From assembly GCA_964057225.1 (NCBI GenBank), contig OZ059894.1, forward strand, positions 6,851,131-6,915,130: a DNA stretch of 64,000 nucleotides, read 5' to 3'. This DNA comes from Auanema rhodensis. Its lineage: Eukaryota; Nematoda; Chromadorea; Rhabditida; Rhabditidae. Under the pieces are notes generated by a model. It made no database searches and was not told the DNA's origin. It was given only the letters and a program-made list of their open reading frames with translations. Positions 26,673 through 35,694 of the stretch are shown piece by piece (position 1 is the first letter of the stretch; every line of letters begins with the position of its first letter). Both the position numbers and the translations under genes were made by a program.

Positions 26673-27463
26673 TGTTGTTCGCCGTGGTATCCTGACTCGT
26701 AGGAGAGCGTAACACAGGCATGATGGTTCAGTGCTATACTTTTGGTGTTGAGTAGAAGACCGAGTAGTGGTAAAGATTTATTAAGCTGAAGATAGTGCAG
26801 AGAATAGATAAAATGATTGACACATAAATTTGAAGATTCTTCTCGGTTTATATAGTAACCCGAGAAGCTAGATATAATGATTATTTTAGAGATTTTAGAG
26901 AAGAAAAGAGGGAGGAGTTTCAAGCTTTATCTCATACTACATCTGCTGAGATTTTGCGTTGGAGGGATGAATCGCGCATGAGTCATGAGGATAAAACCCT
27001 TACGATAAACTTACACGTTTATCGATCGAAAGAGAAAGAGTGAGAAAAAGATTATAACGAGCGTTCCATTATGCTCCTACGTATATTGAACAGACCATTG
27101 TAGTCTGCTCAACTACGCGTATAGTATTCCATAAGTGTAGCGGTATGGAAATAGAGCATAAGGATTACATAAGATAAGGAAATATATAGGTTTATTATAC
27201 ACAATACAATATCATTACAATACATTAACACAAGGATAAAGTAAACTACATTTACAAGACAAAGACTAATATATAAGATTAACTAAGTTAGATGCAAACC
27301 GTCCATGGGCTTGCAAAGGGGCGAACTCCCGAATAGGGGCATGAGGGAAGGCGGTGCCATTCCTCATTCCTCTAGTCGGTCTGGCTCTAACCCTGCAGTT
27401 ACATATATAGAGTCTCCGAATGGAACGCGAGTTCTTATTAAAAATAACGAGTGCGTAAGCACA
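26673..27463 (-). repeat. LTR-A 3' LTR (interrupted by a solo LTR)
   Basis: Its two halves, 26673-27061 and 27432-27463, match the intact 421-bp partner at 28281-28701 once the 366-bp insertion and one copy of its 4-bp target duplication are removed. A weak purine-rich tract (GGCCGGAG in minus sense) lies just inside it. Confidence 0.92.
27062..27427 (-). repeat. Solo LTR nested in LTR-A (related to the LTR-B family)
   Basis: A 366-bp insert with ends CGTTCCA...TGGAACG is flanked by the 4-bp direct repeat CGAG (27058-27061 and 27428-27431). The uninterrupted site exists in the other LTR-A LTR. In minus sense it contains TGTATAATAAACCT, as a polyadenylation-type signal, and a CATGGACGG segment. 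Both are shared with the decayed LTR at 40640-40920. The TGTTCCAT-like and ATGGAACG ends and the 4-bp target duplication also resemble LTR-B. No internal region remains, so this is a recombined solo LTR. Confidence 0.85.
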
Positions 27464-27477
27464 CTCCGGCCGACGAG

Positions 27478-28329
27478 TTAGAATATGTCCTGATATTTGA
27501 TAGTTTTATCCATACTGGGTGCTGTGCATGGTTGTTTAGTTGGCGGTTGGTCGGTGTTCGTTATTTTTGGTGGTGATCTGTTTGTGTCCGTCATTCTTGC
27601 TCTTGATTTTCTTGGTGGTGTTTGAGTTTCTTTCCAATTGGTCGGTTGATTGGTTTTTGGGACCATTTGCTTCAACAGATCCTTGATTTGTCGGAGTTCA
27701 TCCAACATTTCCTTGCCTTTGTCCTCATTGGTTAACTTCATCATAATACGAGTTAAGGTAGTTAGATCTTCGCCGATGTTACGGGTTATGAGATCTATCT
27801 TCTTCAATTCGGGCATAGCTTCCACGACGATTATGTTGCTCTTGGTGGTGGGAGCTTGATCCTTTTCCTTTTGGACCTTTGTGAGTACGTAAGGCATGTT
27901 CTTGAGCTCGATAGAGCTTAGATAATCCTTTTGAATGTTGCAGATGAGGTTCGTGAGAGATTTTATTCGTCCTCTGAGCGTCCTTTCGTTAGTGGCTAGG
28001 CGTTCTTTATCCTCAGCCGTCAAGTTGTCCGTAATGTTATTCATTTCCTCGATCAGATTCTGGATTGCTTGGGTGTCCTCATCGATGGAGCTGATTTCCG
28101 TTTGCCGAGTTTCAATCATGGCCGGAGCCCGGTGAGAATGATAGTTGATCGTTCTGTGGACGCATGATCTTCTTTTGGAGTCCGATTCGCGGATTTTGTC
28201 CAGTAGGTGATTGCATTTTTCCATCCACGCTTCGGCGCGGTCTGTTGCAGTAGGCTCGGCCTGATTTGGCCGATGCACCATGTTGTTAGCCGTGGTATCC
28301 TGACTCGTAGGAGAGCGTAACACAGGCAT
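27478..28329 (-). CDS. LTR-A single ORF, 283 aa, gag-like of unknown family
   Basis: I do not recognise this protein. It is hydrophilic and mainly helical-looking. An acidic, heptad-rich middle (about residues 75-120 and 180-220, for example IQNLIEEMNNITDNLTAEDK) suggests coiled coils. The tail (about residues 225-275) is rich in Pro, Thr, Lys and Arg, as in a nucleic-acid-binding region. No CCHC knuckle, protease or polymerase motif is visible. The first ATG (28329) lies inside the 5' LTR and the frame runs through the LTR end and the primer-binding site. A second in-frame ATG (28279-28281) straddles the LTR/primer-site boundary. Position and composition suggest a Gag-like packaging protein; this is inference. 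Confidence 0.6.
   Translation of the reverse strand: MPVLRSPTSQDTTANNMVHRPNQAEPTATDRAEAWMEKCNHLLDKIRESDSKRRSCVHRTINYHSHRAPAMIETRQTEISSIDEDTQAIQNLIEEMNNITDNLTAEDKERLATNERTLRGRIKSLTNLICNIQKDYLSSIELKNMPYVLTKVQKEKDQAPTTKSNIIVVEAMPELKKIDLITRNIGEDLTTLTRIMMKLTNEDKGKEMLDELRQIKDLLKQMVPKTNQPTNWKETQTPPRKSRARMTDTNRSPPKITNTDQPPTKQPCTAPSMDKTIKYQDIF
28260..28280 (-). other. LTR-A primer-binding site (tRNA-Gly type)
   Basis: Immediately inside the 5' LTR the minus strand begins TGGTGCATCGGCC. This is complementary to a tRNA 3' end GGCCGATGCACCA. Known metazoan tRNA-Gly(GCC) ends in GGCCGATGCA plus CCA, so Gly is the likely primer. The match covers about 13 nt. Confidence 0.75.
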
Positions 28330-28701
28330 GATGGTTCAGTGCTATACTTTTGGTGTTGAGTAGAAGACCGAGTAGTGGTAAAGATTTATTAAGCTGAAGA
28401 TAGTGCAGAGAATAGATAAAATGATTGACACATAAATTTGAAGATTCCTCTCGGTTTATATAGTAACCCGAGAAGCTAGATATAATGATTATTTTAGAGA
28501 TTTTAGAGAAGAAAAGAGGGAGGAGTTTCAAGCTTTATCTCATACTACATCTGCTGAGATTTTGCGTTGGAGGGATGAATCGCGCATGAGTCATGAGGAA
28601 AAAACCCTTACGATAAACTTACACGTTTATCGATCGAAAGAGAAAGAGTGAGAAAAAGATTATAACGAGTTCTTATTAAAAATAACGAGTGCGTAAGCAC
28701 A
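28281..28701 (-). repeat. LTR-A 5' LTR, intact (421 bp)
   Basis: Intact partner of the interrupted LTR at 26673-27463, differing at about three positions. It ends at the target duplication AAAGT. The LTR-A ORF starts inside it. Confidence 0.92.
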
Positions 28702-28715
28702 AAAGTAAAATGTTT

Positions 28716-28789
28716 TGCCGCCAGCAGGGGTCGAACCTGCGACCTTGGGCTTATTAGACCCACGCTCTAACCGACTGAGCTATGGCGGC
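28716..28789 (-). tRNA. tRNA-Ile(AAT), array copy 5
   Basis: Gene body identical to copy 1. The LTR-A target duplication ends 9 bp from its 3' end, so LTR-A sequence now replaces part of its natural trailer. The TTTT terminator is retained in the remaining flank. Confidence 0.94.
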
Positions 28790-28876
28790 CACGAATCTGG
28801 CATTTCGCTATCAAACTTTGTTATAACCTGTGGCAATCAAGTTTTGAATAATTTAGAAGTTAAAAGAAAAATGTTT

Positions 28877-28922
28877 TGCCGCCAGCAGGGGTCGAACCTG
28901 CGACCTTGGGCTTATTAGACCC
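28877..28922 (-). pseudogene. tRNA-Ile(AAT) copy 6, 3' part (split by gypsy element)
   Basis: Holds the 3' portion of the tRNA: anticodon loop, variable loop, T arm and 3' acceptor strand. The gene is broken in the anticodon arm by the Ty3/gypsy element, whose target duplication GACCC is 28918-28922. The other part is at 36075-36107. Removing the element and one duplication copy gives the usual 74 nt. Confidence 0.95.
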
Positions 28923-29302
28923 GTTACATATTGTTTCTTCCCGTCTTTTCATGGTCGGAAGATATATGTACTTCTACCTTGTTCCTTAGGTAGGCAGACC
29001 CGAACGCCCCGATTTCCTTATTAAGACAAATACTCAAAGAGAAAAGGATTCATTATCAGATAACAAGAAAATACAATATAAGAATTACATTAAGAAGGAA
29101 TATAAAGAGATATAATAAAGTATTAAATAGAGTATATATATAGATGATATAGAGATGAGACTCACATGACTATAAGACAACCTATCTGGGTTAGACCAGA
29201 AGCAAGAGTGTCATGTGTGTCCCATGTTGTAGGCGGGGCTTGTTCAGGCTCCCGCTATTTGGATGGCGCGCACATGTTTACCATGTGCTTGCAGATGTGA
29301 CA
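28923..29302 (-). repeat. Gypsy 3' LTR (380 bp)
   Basis: In minus sense it starts TGTCACATC and ends TATGTAAC. It matches the LTR at 35695-36074 with one mismatch. It abuts the tRNA fragment through GACCC. Confidence 0.95.
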
Positions 29303-29313
29303 TCCCCCCACCT
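29303..29313 (-). other. Gypsy polypurine tract
   Basis: In minus sense AGGTGGGGGGA lies directly against the 3' LTR start TGTCACATC. It is the expected primer for plus-strand DNA synthesis. Confidence 0.85.
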
Positions 29314-29907
29314 TAAAAAGTTGAACGTCCTCGTTCAAAAACAAAATAAATTAATTCACTTTTTAAGATAGTTGGATGTTGGAAAAAAAAAAAATCATGG
29401 TGTAGTGGATAAAAAAAATGTATACAATACGATTTGAAAGTTTAGCTATTGTCTCTTCAAGTTTGTTGAATTCGAAATGTAGTATCGAGTAGATTCTATT
29501 TCATTCACTTGAGTAGTGAAATGCTTGCAAACGAGAGCTTTGCTTCTAAACCATTCGACTGTGATATAGTCGTTCATTTTCTTGAGTAGTACAGGTACGG
29601 TGTTACCCTGAGAATAGGTCGAGCCCGTTCTGTACAAAAAAATGAAAACTCGTTTAACCCGTATGACTAATGTCCATAAGGTGAATACAAGTAATGATTA
29701 AGCATAAAAAATAGCATGATTCACAAGAGAATGTTGAAAAAAAAATCTACTCAATGAGAGTTGGAGTAATAAAACAAAACCTTGTAAAACAATAGCAGAC
29801 TTCTCAGAGAAAATCAATCAACAACAAAGAAGTGGTACAATCAGAAATGGCACAAAATAAAATTAAAAAAATTTCAACAATTTGATTTTGTTAAAAAAAA
29901 ACTACCT
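29314..29907 (-). other. Gypsy 3' region with a possible spliced mini-ORF
   Basis: AT-rich sequence between the end of pol and the polypurine tract. In minus sense a splice-acceptor-like TTTTTTGTACAG (near 29632-29643) is followed by an open stretch of about 60 codons, stopping near 29446 (contains NDYITVEWFRSKALVCKHF and ends NSTNLKRQ). No envelope features such as a signal peptide or membrane segment are seen. The function is unknown, and it may be chance. Confidence 0.4.
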
Positions 29908-32900
29908 TCAAGAAATTGTGATAACCGGAATAGATGTTGTCCGTTGGTAAGGTTTGACGAAGTCCTTGTGTACTCTTCTGCTTTTTCCTTTATCTGTTTG
30001 AACCACGACGAAAGATCTTTGAACTGCTGTAACTAAATAAGGCCCTTCGAATGAAGGTGTTAGTTTGTTTCGAGTAGAATTCACTTTTATCATAACTAAG
30101 TCATTAACCTGAATTTCTTTATTTTGTGTTCTATTTCGTGTATTGTACCGTTGTTCATTCTTCTTTGTGCATGTTTCAATTCTATCTTTCACTATATTAG
30201 ATGTGCTTTCATTTTGTATTAGCGATCTATTGACAAAATCTTCTGTAGGATTGGCTGGTTCTTCAGTTTGAAGATTGTTTCCAGGCAATTGATGGTCAAT
30301 AGGAAGTCTTGCATCCCGACCAAATAATACAACATATGGACTAATAGATGTTGATGAGTTTGGTAACGTATTGATCGCAAACATAACTTTGGGTAGGTGT
30401 ATATCCCAGTTAGTTTGTTGTTCATTCACGAATGAAGAGAGAGCTTCTTCCAAAGTTCTATGAAGTCTCTCAACTTGTCCATTAGCATTTTTATGATATG
30501 GTAGCGTAGTAGTGTGTTTAATTCCAAATTGTTTACACATAGCTTGAAATTCAGATGACAAAAAGCTACTACCATTATCGGTTATCATACTCATTGGTGG
30601 TCCATATATGAAAACAAATCTAATTACAAACGCTTTTGAGATTTCAGTAGCCGTTTGTGTTATTAATGGGCAAGTTGTTCCCCATTTACTAAAAGCATCT
30701 TGAATACTCAAGATGTATCGATGTCCATCATTAGTGCGAGGTAAAGGACCTAGTATATCTACATGAATACGATCAAATGGCTTTTCGGGTATAACAAATC
30801 TTCCCATAGGTTGAATATACGATTGGTGTGGGTTAGATTTCCTACTTGCACATTTTGTACAACGATTAATAAATTCAGTTATTTGTGGAACCATATTAGT
30901 CCAAAAGAATCGTCGTCGAATCGCATCAGTAGTTTTATTTATACCTAGGTGTGCACCAATTTTGGAATCTTCGTGAAAAAATTTGATGACAACATCAGTT
31001 ATTTTGTCGTTTCGCGGCAAAATAATAGATGGTTTTAAATAATTTTTCACTTGTTTTGCATGTAATATGCCTTCTCGTTCTTCATACCGGTCTGATATAT
31101 TAGCCGGACAGTTATCATTATTAATTTGAGAAAGTGCTTCGCGAATCCAGGGAACTCCAGCTTGAACTTTCCGTATTTCTTCACAATTTAGTTGGTCAAT
31201 AGAAGAAATAGTTGTAATATGAGCAATAAAAGCATCAACAGGTTTTACTTTGTCCTTTGGTTTAGTAGGACGACTGTCATTTGCTTCGTTTCCTATATAC
31301 CTGGAGAGAGCATCACAGACACTGTTTAATTTGCCAGGACGATATTCAATCTTTATGTTGAAATCTTGTATCATTAGTTGATACTTGGCTAATCTACCTA
31401 TGAGATCTTTACGCGACATTAAACTGGTTAATGGTCGGTGATCTGTGATAACTGTGGTAGGTACTCCTAATACATAGGTACGGAATTGTTGAAGAGCAAA
31501 GACTAAACCGAGTGCTTCAACTTCAATAGGAGGATATTTCCGTTCCGCTGGAGTCAACTTTCTACTAGCGAACGCAATCGGGTGTAATGGAGAATTTTTC
31601 TCTGCTGATTGCAATAAAACTGCTCCCACAGCGATCATACTGCCATCACTTTCTATAACAAAAGGTTGGTCTGCTTTAGGAGGTTTCAGTACAGGGGCAG
31701 TACACAGTAATGTTTTTAAAGTTTTAAATGCGTCTGCATGTTCCGATTTCCACTCAAAAGGAGTATCCTTATGTGTTAACTTATACAATGGCTCAGCTAT
31801 TCCGGCATAATTTTGAATAAACCGTCGAAAATAGTTAGTCATACCTAGAAAGGATCTGACAGCCGTAACTGTGCTTGGATTTGGAAATTCGGAAACAGCC
31901 TGTATTTTAGCAGGATCTGGTTTAACACCATTTCTACCTATTATAAAACCCAAAAACTTTACTTCAGTGGCTGCAAAACAACATTTAGATAACTTAATTT
32001 TTAACCCTAGTTCAGTGACCTTTTTCAGCACTTCTTGTATATCTCTTAAATGTTCATCAGCTGAGTTCGAAATTATTAGCAAATCATCTAGATATACAAA
32101 CAGTTTGCATCTAACAAGAGATTGCAAGTATCGTACTGCGGATTGAAAAGTGTGTGGCGCTCCACACAATCCCATAGGCATTCGGCAATACTGATAGGTA
32201 CCTGATGGAGTGGTAAAAGCAGTTAGGTGTCTATCTGAGCGTTTCAACGGTATTTGGAAGAAACCAGAAATGAGATCAAAATTCGAAAAGAACTGAGCTC
32301 CAGCCGCTAAGTCTATGATATCAGGAATGTGTGGGATGCTGTATGTTTGTTTCTTAGTAACACTATTCAATGCTCTAAAGTCAGTTACGAACCGGAAAGA
32401 ATTATCTTTCTTTTTCACAAGAACAACTGGACTAGTGAAAGTAGCCGTCGAATTTTCGATTATACCTTGCGACAACATTTCTTTCACTTGCCGTTCTACT
32501 TCTTCTTGCTTACCCAATGGTACTCTGTAAGATCTACTTTTTGGGAAATCCATATCGGATCTTATAGGAATGGCATGTTCTACTGGTCCGCAAAAGAGAC
32601 CAATATTATGATCATGGTTGAAAAATGCCGTTTGGTTTTCCTTAATGATTGTGATCAGATTTTTCTTCATTTTATGGGACAGAGTGCAAGAATTGAAGTT
32701 CAAATCATCCAAAAGATGCTGAGGAAAAGTTGGTAACTTATCTTCCCAATCAGCTTCAGGTGGAACATAATCGTTCATAATTTCTTTAGATGCTATAAGT
32801 CCTGAACCAATGTGGTCATTTTTATTAATTTTAATTGGCTTTGAAGAATTGTTTGATACTACCATAGTAATAGGAAAAGGTCCTATGGCGGCATCTGGAA

Positions 32901-33663
32901 TTGAGATAGGACCTATGCTAGATTTTAAAAGAGCATATTGATCAAAATCTAATTCTGGTCCTGTTTGCAAAGATATGTGGGAGGTACTATGTGGTGGAAC
33001 TGTTACTGTGGACAAACTTATGATATTTACTGTTTTAGTTGTGGTTTTATATGCAAAACAACCAGGTTTTACTAAGGGTGTTTCCATATTACCAACAATC
33101 AACTTTCCTTTACATAGTTTTAATGTAGTAAATATCTCTCTTTCTTCCAACGTACGCATAAAATCAGTACCAAGTAACATTTGTCCTGGACAGTCATTGT
33201 CTTCAGATATTAAAAATTCGTGTTCCACTTGGTAACCTGCTATACCCACATCTAACTTGCATTTTCCCACAAAGCGAAACTCTGATCCATTTGCAGTGGA
33301 TGCAGATTTAGAATATTTTGTAAAATATTGTCTTCCAATATATGCCAATGTGGAGAACGGAATATATGAGACCGTAGCTCCAGAATCCCATAATGCTAAC
33401 AGTCCTCTACCTTCAATGTCAATATGAACAAACGGTAACATGTGTCCATTTTTCTTTGTTGTTGTGTGACATACAAAAGGTATGGCTAAAGGAATGTAAG
33501 TTATTATGGTGGGAAAATAGCTCCGCATCAATTCATCACTAACTGTTTCATGAATCTCATCTCCCTCAAGTGGTGGAGCTGTTGGGCTCAACATGATATG
33601 GTTTATTTTTAACATAGAAGTAGGGGAGAGATAACATTTTATAGTGAAATATAATGCTATCAT
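29908..33663 (-). CDS. pol: Gypsy Pol polyprotein: protease, RT, RNase H, integrase (1251 aa)
   Basis: Aspartic protease with DSGA at about residues 93-96. Reverse transcriptase with TDFRALN (about 427) and catalytic YLDD (about 524-527). RNase H with an ESDGS segment (about 671) and a TDHRP segment (about 740). Integrase zinc motif H897/H905/C935/C938, then catalytic D969 (HVDILGP), D1029 (TDNGSS) and E1065. The protein ends soon after an SH3-like integrase C-terminus (FEGPYLVTAV) with no chromodomain. The full catalytic set is present and uninterrupted, so it is probably functional or only recently silenced. The frame is open upstream of the first ATG as far as an in-frame TGA at 33706-33708, beyond which the same frame encodes the end of Gag. 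Pol may therefore be made by stop readthrough or reinitiation. Confidence 0.95.
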   Translation of the reverse strand: MIALYFTIKCYLSPTSMLKINHIMLSPTAPPLEGDEIHETVSDELMRSYFPTIITYIPLAIPFVCHTTTKKNGHMLPFVHIDIEGRGLLALWDSGATVSYIPFSTLAYIGRQYFTKYSKSASTANGSEFRFVGKCKLDVGIAGYQVEHEFLISEDNDCPGQMLLGTDFMRTLEEREIFTTLKLCKGKLIVGNMETPLVKPGCFAYKTTTKTVNIISLSTVTVPPHSTSHISLQTGPELDFDQYALLKSSIGPISIPDAAIGPFPITMVVSNNSSKPIKINKNDHIGSGLIASKEIMNDYVPPEADWEDKLPTFPQHLLDDLNFNSCTLSHKMKKNLITIIKENQTAFFNHDHNIGLFCGPVEHAIPIRSDMDFPKSRSYRVPLGKQEEVERQVKEMLSQGIIENSTATFTSPVVLVKKKDNSFRFVTDFRALNSVTKKQTYSIPHIPDIIDLAAGAQFFSNFDLISGFFQIPLKRSDRHLTAFTTPSGTYQYCRMPMGLCGAPHTFQSAVRYLQSLVRCKLFVYLDDLLIISNSADEHLRDIQEVLKKVTELGLKIKLSKCCFAATEVKFLGFIIGRNGVKPDPAKIQAVSEFPNPSTVTAVRSFLGMTNYFRRFIQNYAGIAEPLYKLTHKDTPFEWKSEHADAFKTLKTLLCTAPVLKPPKADQPFVIESDGSMIAVGAVLLQSAEKNSPLHPIAFASRKLTPAERKYPPIEVEALGLVFALQQFRTYVLGVPTTVITDHRPLTSLMSRKDLIGRLAKYQLMIQDFNIKIEYRPGKLNSVCDALSRYIGNEANDSRPTKPKDKVKPVDAFIAHITTISSIDQLNCEEIRKVQAGVPWIREALSQINNDNCPANISDRYEEREGILHAKQVKNYLKPSIILPRNDKITDVVIKFFHEDSKIGAHLGINKTTDAIRRRFFWTNMVPQITEFINRCTKCASRKSNPHQSYIQPMGRFVIPEKPFDRIHVDILGPLPRTNDGHRYILSIQDAFSKWGTTCPLITQTATEISKAFVIRFVFIYGPPMSMITDNGSSFLSSEFQAMCKQFGIKHTTTLPYHKNANGQVERLHRTLEEALSSFVNEQQTNWDIHLPKVMFAINTLPNSSTSISPYVVLFGRDARLPIDHQLPGNNLQTEEPANPTEDFVNRSLIQNESTSNIVKDRIETCTKKNEQRYNTRNRTQNKEIQVNDLVMIKVNSTRNKLTPSFEGPYLVTAVQRSFVVVQTDKGKSRRVHKDFVKPYQRTTSIPVITIS

Positions 33664-33708
33664 TAGACATAATATCAGAGTTATACAACCGATGGTAATG
33701 AGTGTTCA

Positions 33709-33950
33709 TTCAATTGAACCTATACAAAAGTCAATGAACAGATCCCAATTGGAGAAAACAATTTTCCTGGCATCTCTTATAAGTTTACTTCCTTTGAAGA
33801 TAAAAGAAGAAATTTGAGGCCAATCATGTGAACGAGAAATTACGCGGAGAAGATTATGGTGAGGTGAAGTAGATAAACTATAACCATAAGTTAATCCAAT
33901 AGAAGTTAATCCAACGTTTTCAACATTGGTTCCCGCTCGGGATCCATTGG
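33709..33950 (-). CDS. gag: Gypsy Gag C-terminal extension (shifted frame)
   Basis: A coding-looking frame continues past the Gag stop, in the -1 frame relative to the first Gag ORF. It includes SIGLTYGYSLSTS and IVFSNWDLFIDF and ends at the TGA at 33706-33708. It is in phase with Pol. The two Gag frames overlap upstream of 33906, so the shift could be programmed, a mutation or a sequence error. I see no classical X XXY YYZ heptamer in the overlap. No CCHC zinc knuckle is present. Confidence 0.6.
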
Positions 33951-34541
33951 TGACATTATGGTGCTTGCCATTCTCTCTAATTCCATACTAAAATCAAGAA
34001 CAGATTTATCTCCTTGTTGTACTCGATGAATAAGCGCTATGGTGAAATTTTTATCTGTTTTAGGCGCTAAAAGCTCAGTGAGCTGATCCATCAAAACAAT
34101 CCATGGGCCATTAGTTTTTATGCCACTAGGAATACTATTATACAAGGAGAGAGCTGTTTCATTTGATTCCAAAAGAAGAGGCAAAATTAATAGTCTCTCA
34201 GGTAAGCTTAGATTCATAACATTAAAAAATCTATTTAAAGATTCAACAAAAGAACGAAAGCTACGAGAGCCGTCATACCTGGGACAGAGATGGCAATTTA
34301 AAATAGTTGCCATATTTCTAGAGGGTGGAGCAACATTAGAATTAGGAGATGGAGAGGTAGGAGTCATTTTTCTTTCAAAAGCTTTAGTTATAGCAGCGGC
34401 CCACCGACTTGGTGATCTATTTCGTACTGTAGTAGGTGCCCGAGGTGTTTCCTCAGTGATGGCCTTTCTGCTTTTACTTCTCATTCTAATTGTTAGAGAA
34501 GAAGAGTGAGAAGAAGAAGAGGAATCACCTTCTTCTCTCAA
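33906..34541 (-). CDS. gag: Gypsy Gag, N-terminal ORF (211 aa)
   Basis: Located upstream of pol in minus sense. The N-terminus is Ser/Arg-rich and basic, and probably disordered. A capsid-like helical region follows, containing YDGSRSFRSFVESLNRFF and LPERLLILPLLLE, then a retrotransposon-Gag-style segment ending in DFSMELERMASTI. This resembles Ty3/gypsy capsid architecture by order and composition rather than by any single diagnostic motif. It stops at 33906, but the reading continues in another frame. The start is the first ATG after the leader. Confidence 0.8.
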   Translation of the reverse strand: MREEGDSSSSSHSSSLTIRMRSKSRKAITEETPRAPTTVRNRSPSRWAAAITKAFERKMTPTSPSPNSNVAPPSRNMATILNCHLCPRYDGSRSFRSFVESLNRFFNVMNLSLPERLLILPLLLESNETALSLYNSIPSGIKTNGPWIVLMDQLTELLAPKTDKNFTIALIHRVQQGDKSVLDFSMELERMASTIMSPMDPEREPMLKTLD

Positions 34542-35694
34542 AAATTCAAAAGGAGAGAGGTAGGTGGATGGAGTATTTAAGTTTTTAGAATTAAATTCAA
34601 AAACTTGGCGTACCTCTGGTGATCCTTGTTCCTGATCTTTGTTTTCCTCGCTGATGTCCGAGTCCGACAGGGTGGCTGGTGAATACAGTTAGATGAATAT
34701 AAGAGCGCGTACTGGAAGCAACTAGACTCCAGTAAAAACGTTTGTGACAATGGCGTCTGATGAAGGAGGATCGTTGAAGCTTCAAGCTCCGCCTCCAGCC
34801 ATGTGTCACGACACCAGATGTTAGCGCTTATGGTAAACAACCATTGACCGTCTGTCGTGATATTTGAATATTATAATCACTTATGTCAGCTTAGAGACAA
34901 ATAAGGAATCACAGATGGTGCCTTAAGCCTGTTTGAAAACTTTTGAATTTTAACAGCTGTTATTGACTACACATATCGAACAGCTGGTACGCGTGGGCCA
35001 ACTATTTGAATGTGAGTAAGCTTAAAGTAAACAAAAATGTCTCATCTCGTATATTAAGTTCAATTTTATAAAGTTTATTAAGATTTGTAGAAAGAATTTC
35101 AAAATAAATCTTAATTAAGATAATTTTTAATTTAATTTCAAAAGATTTAGAAGGTAATTTAAGATTGATATAGGAATTTAAATTCAGTAATCTGTCAATA
35201 ATATAGGAAAGAGGAAACGTTGGCAGACGTAGAGTGGACTTGGGTGGGTAGGAATTTAAATATTCTTATTATCTCTGAACTAATAAGAAAAGAGTTAACA
35301 GGAGTAGAACCCTGATGAACCCTTGGATGTGAATCAAAATCAAAAATCGTAAATAAAATTATCCCAACAGCCTCCAGCTTCCAAACAACTCAGCTAAAAA
35401 GTGAGCTCTGTTGCCACACTGGACATTCACATCATAAAGTAATGAATCAAAATAGCACGCGCGTGCATAACAAAAAGGTAACGCTCGTCAAAACTATTGT
35501 CTGATAGTTTCCCCAAACGTCTCAGACACCTCCCAGTTTTTGTTGAGCGGAGGAGAAGTGGTAGCCAAAATAATTTTTGGGGAAATCATGGTGCACGGCT
35601 CGGTTACTCCTCACTGTTGGGTAATTAAGTCCAAAAGTCTCGTAAACTTGCTGTCAATAAATTAACAGTAGAGTAAGCAAGGTGGAACCTCCAC
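34542..35694 (-). other. Gypsy 5' leader
   Basis: About 1.15 kb between the primer site and gag. A small minus-strand open frame (34577-34840, 87 codons) lies within it and lacks recognisable features. It could be an upstream ORF or chance. The leader presumably carries packaging and splice signals, but I could not identify them. Confidence 0.6.
35678..35693 (-). other. Gypsy primer-binding site
   Basis: In minus sense TGGAGGTTCCACCTTG begins one base inside the 5' LTR. TGG pairs with a tRNA 3' CCA end. The first ten bases equal those of the LTR-B primer site. The primer tRNA was not identified; its acceptor 5' strand should read close to GGTTCC. Confidence 0.65.

Larger units (their letters stand above)
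26673..28701 (-). mobile_element. LTR-A: short non-autonomous LTR retrotransposon
   Basis: This 2029-bp element has two direct LTRs (26673-27463, which contains a nested insertion, and 28281-28701, 421 bp). It is flanked by the 5-bp target duplication AAAGT (26668-26672 and 28702-28706). On the plus strand the LTRs begin TGTTG and end CACA. Transcription is inferred to be minus, because the only ORF is minus and a primer-binding site lies inside the right-hand LTR. No protease, reverse transcriptase or integrase is present, so mobility must depend on another element. Apart from the nested insertion I saw three substitutions between the LTRs, which suggests fairly recent arrival. Confidence 0.92.

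Noticed and set aside
26036-26702. Repeated plus-strand ORFs of about 60-67 codons starting MPPAGVEPATLGLLDP across the tRNA copies
   Set aside because: They are antisense readings of the tRNA-Ile genes and spacers. The repeated peptide comes from the tRNA sequence and is a common false gene in databases.
34809-34825. TGGTGTCGTGACACATGG as an alternative gypsy primer-binding site
   Set aside because: It lies about 870 bp inside the LTR, too far for a primer site. A TGG-initiated site is already present one base from the LTR.
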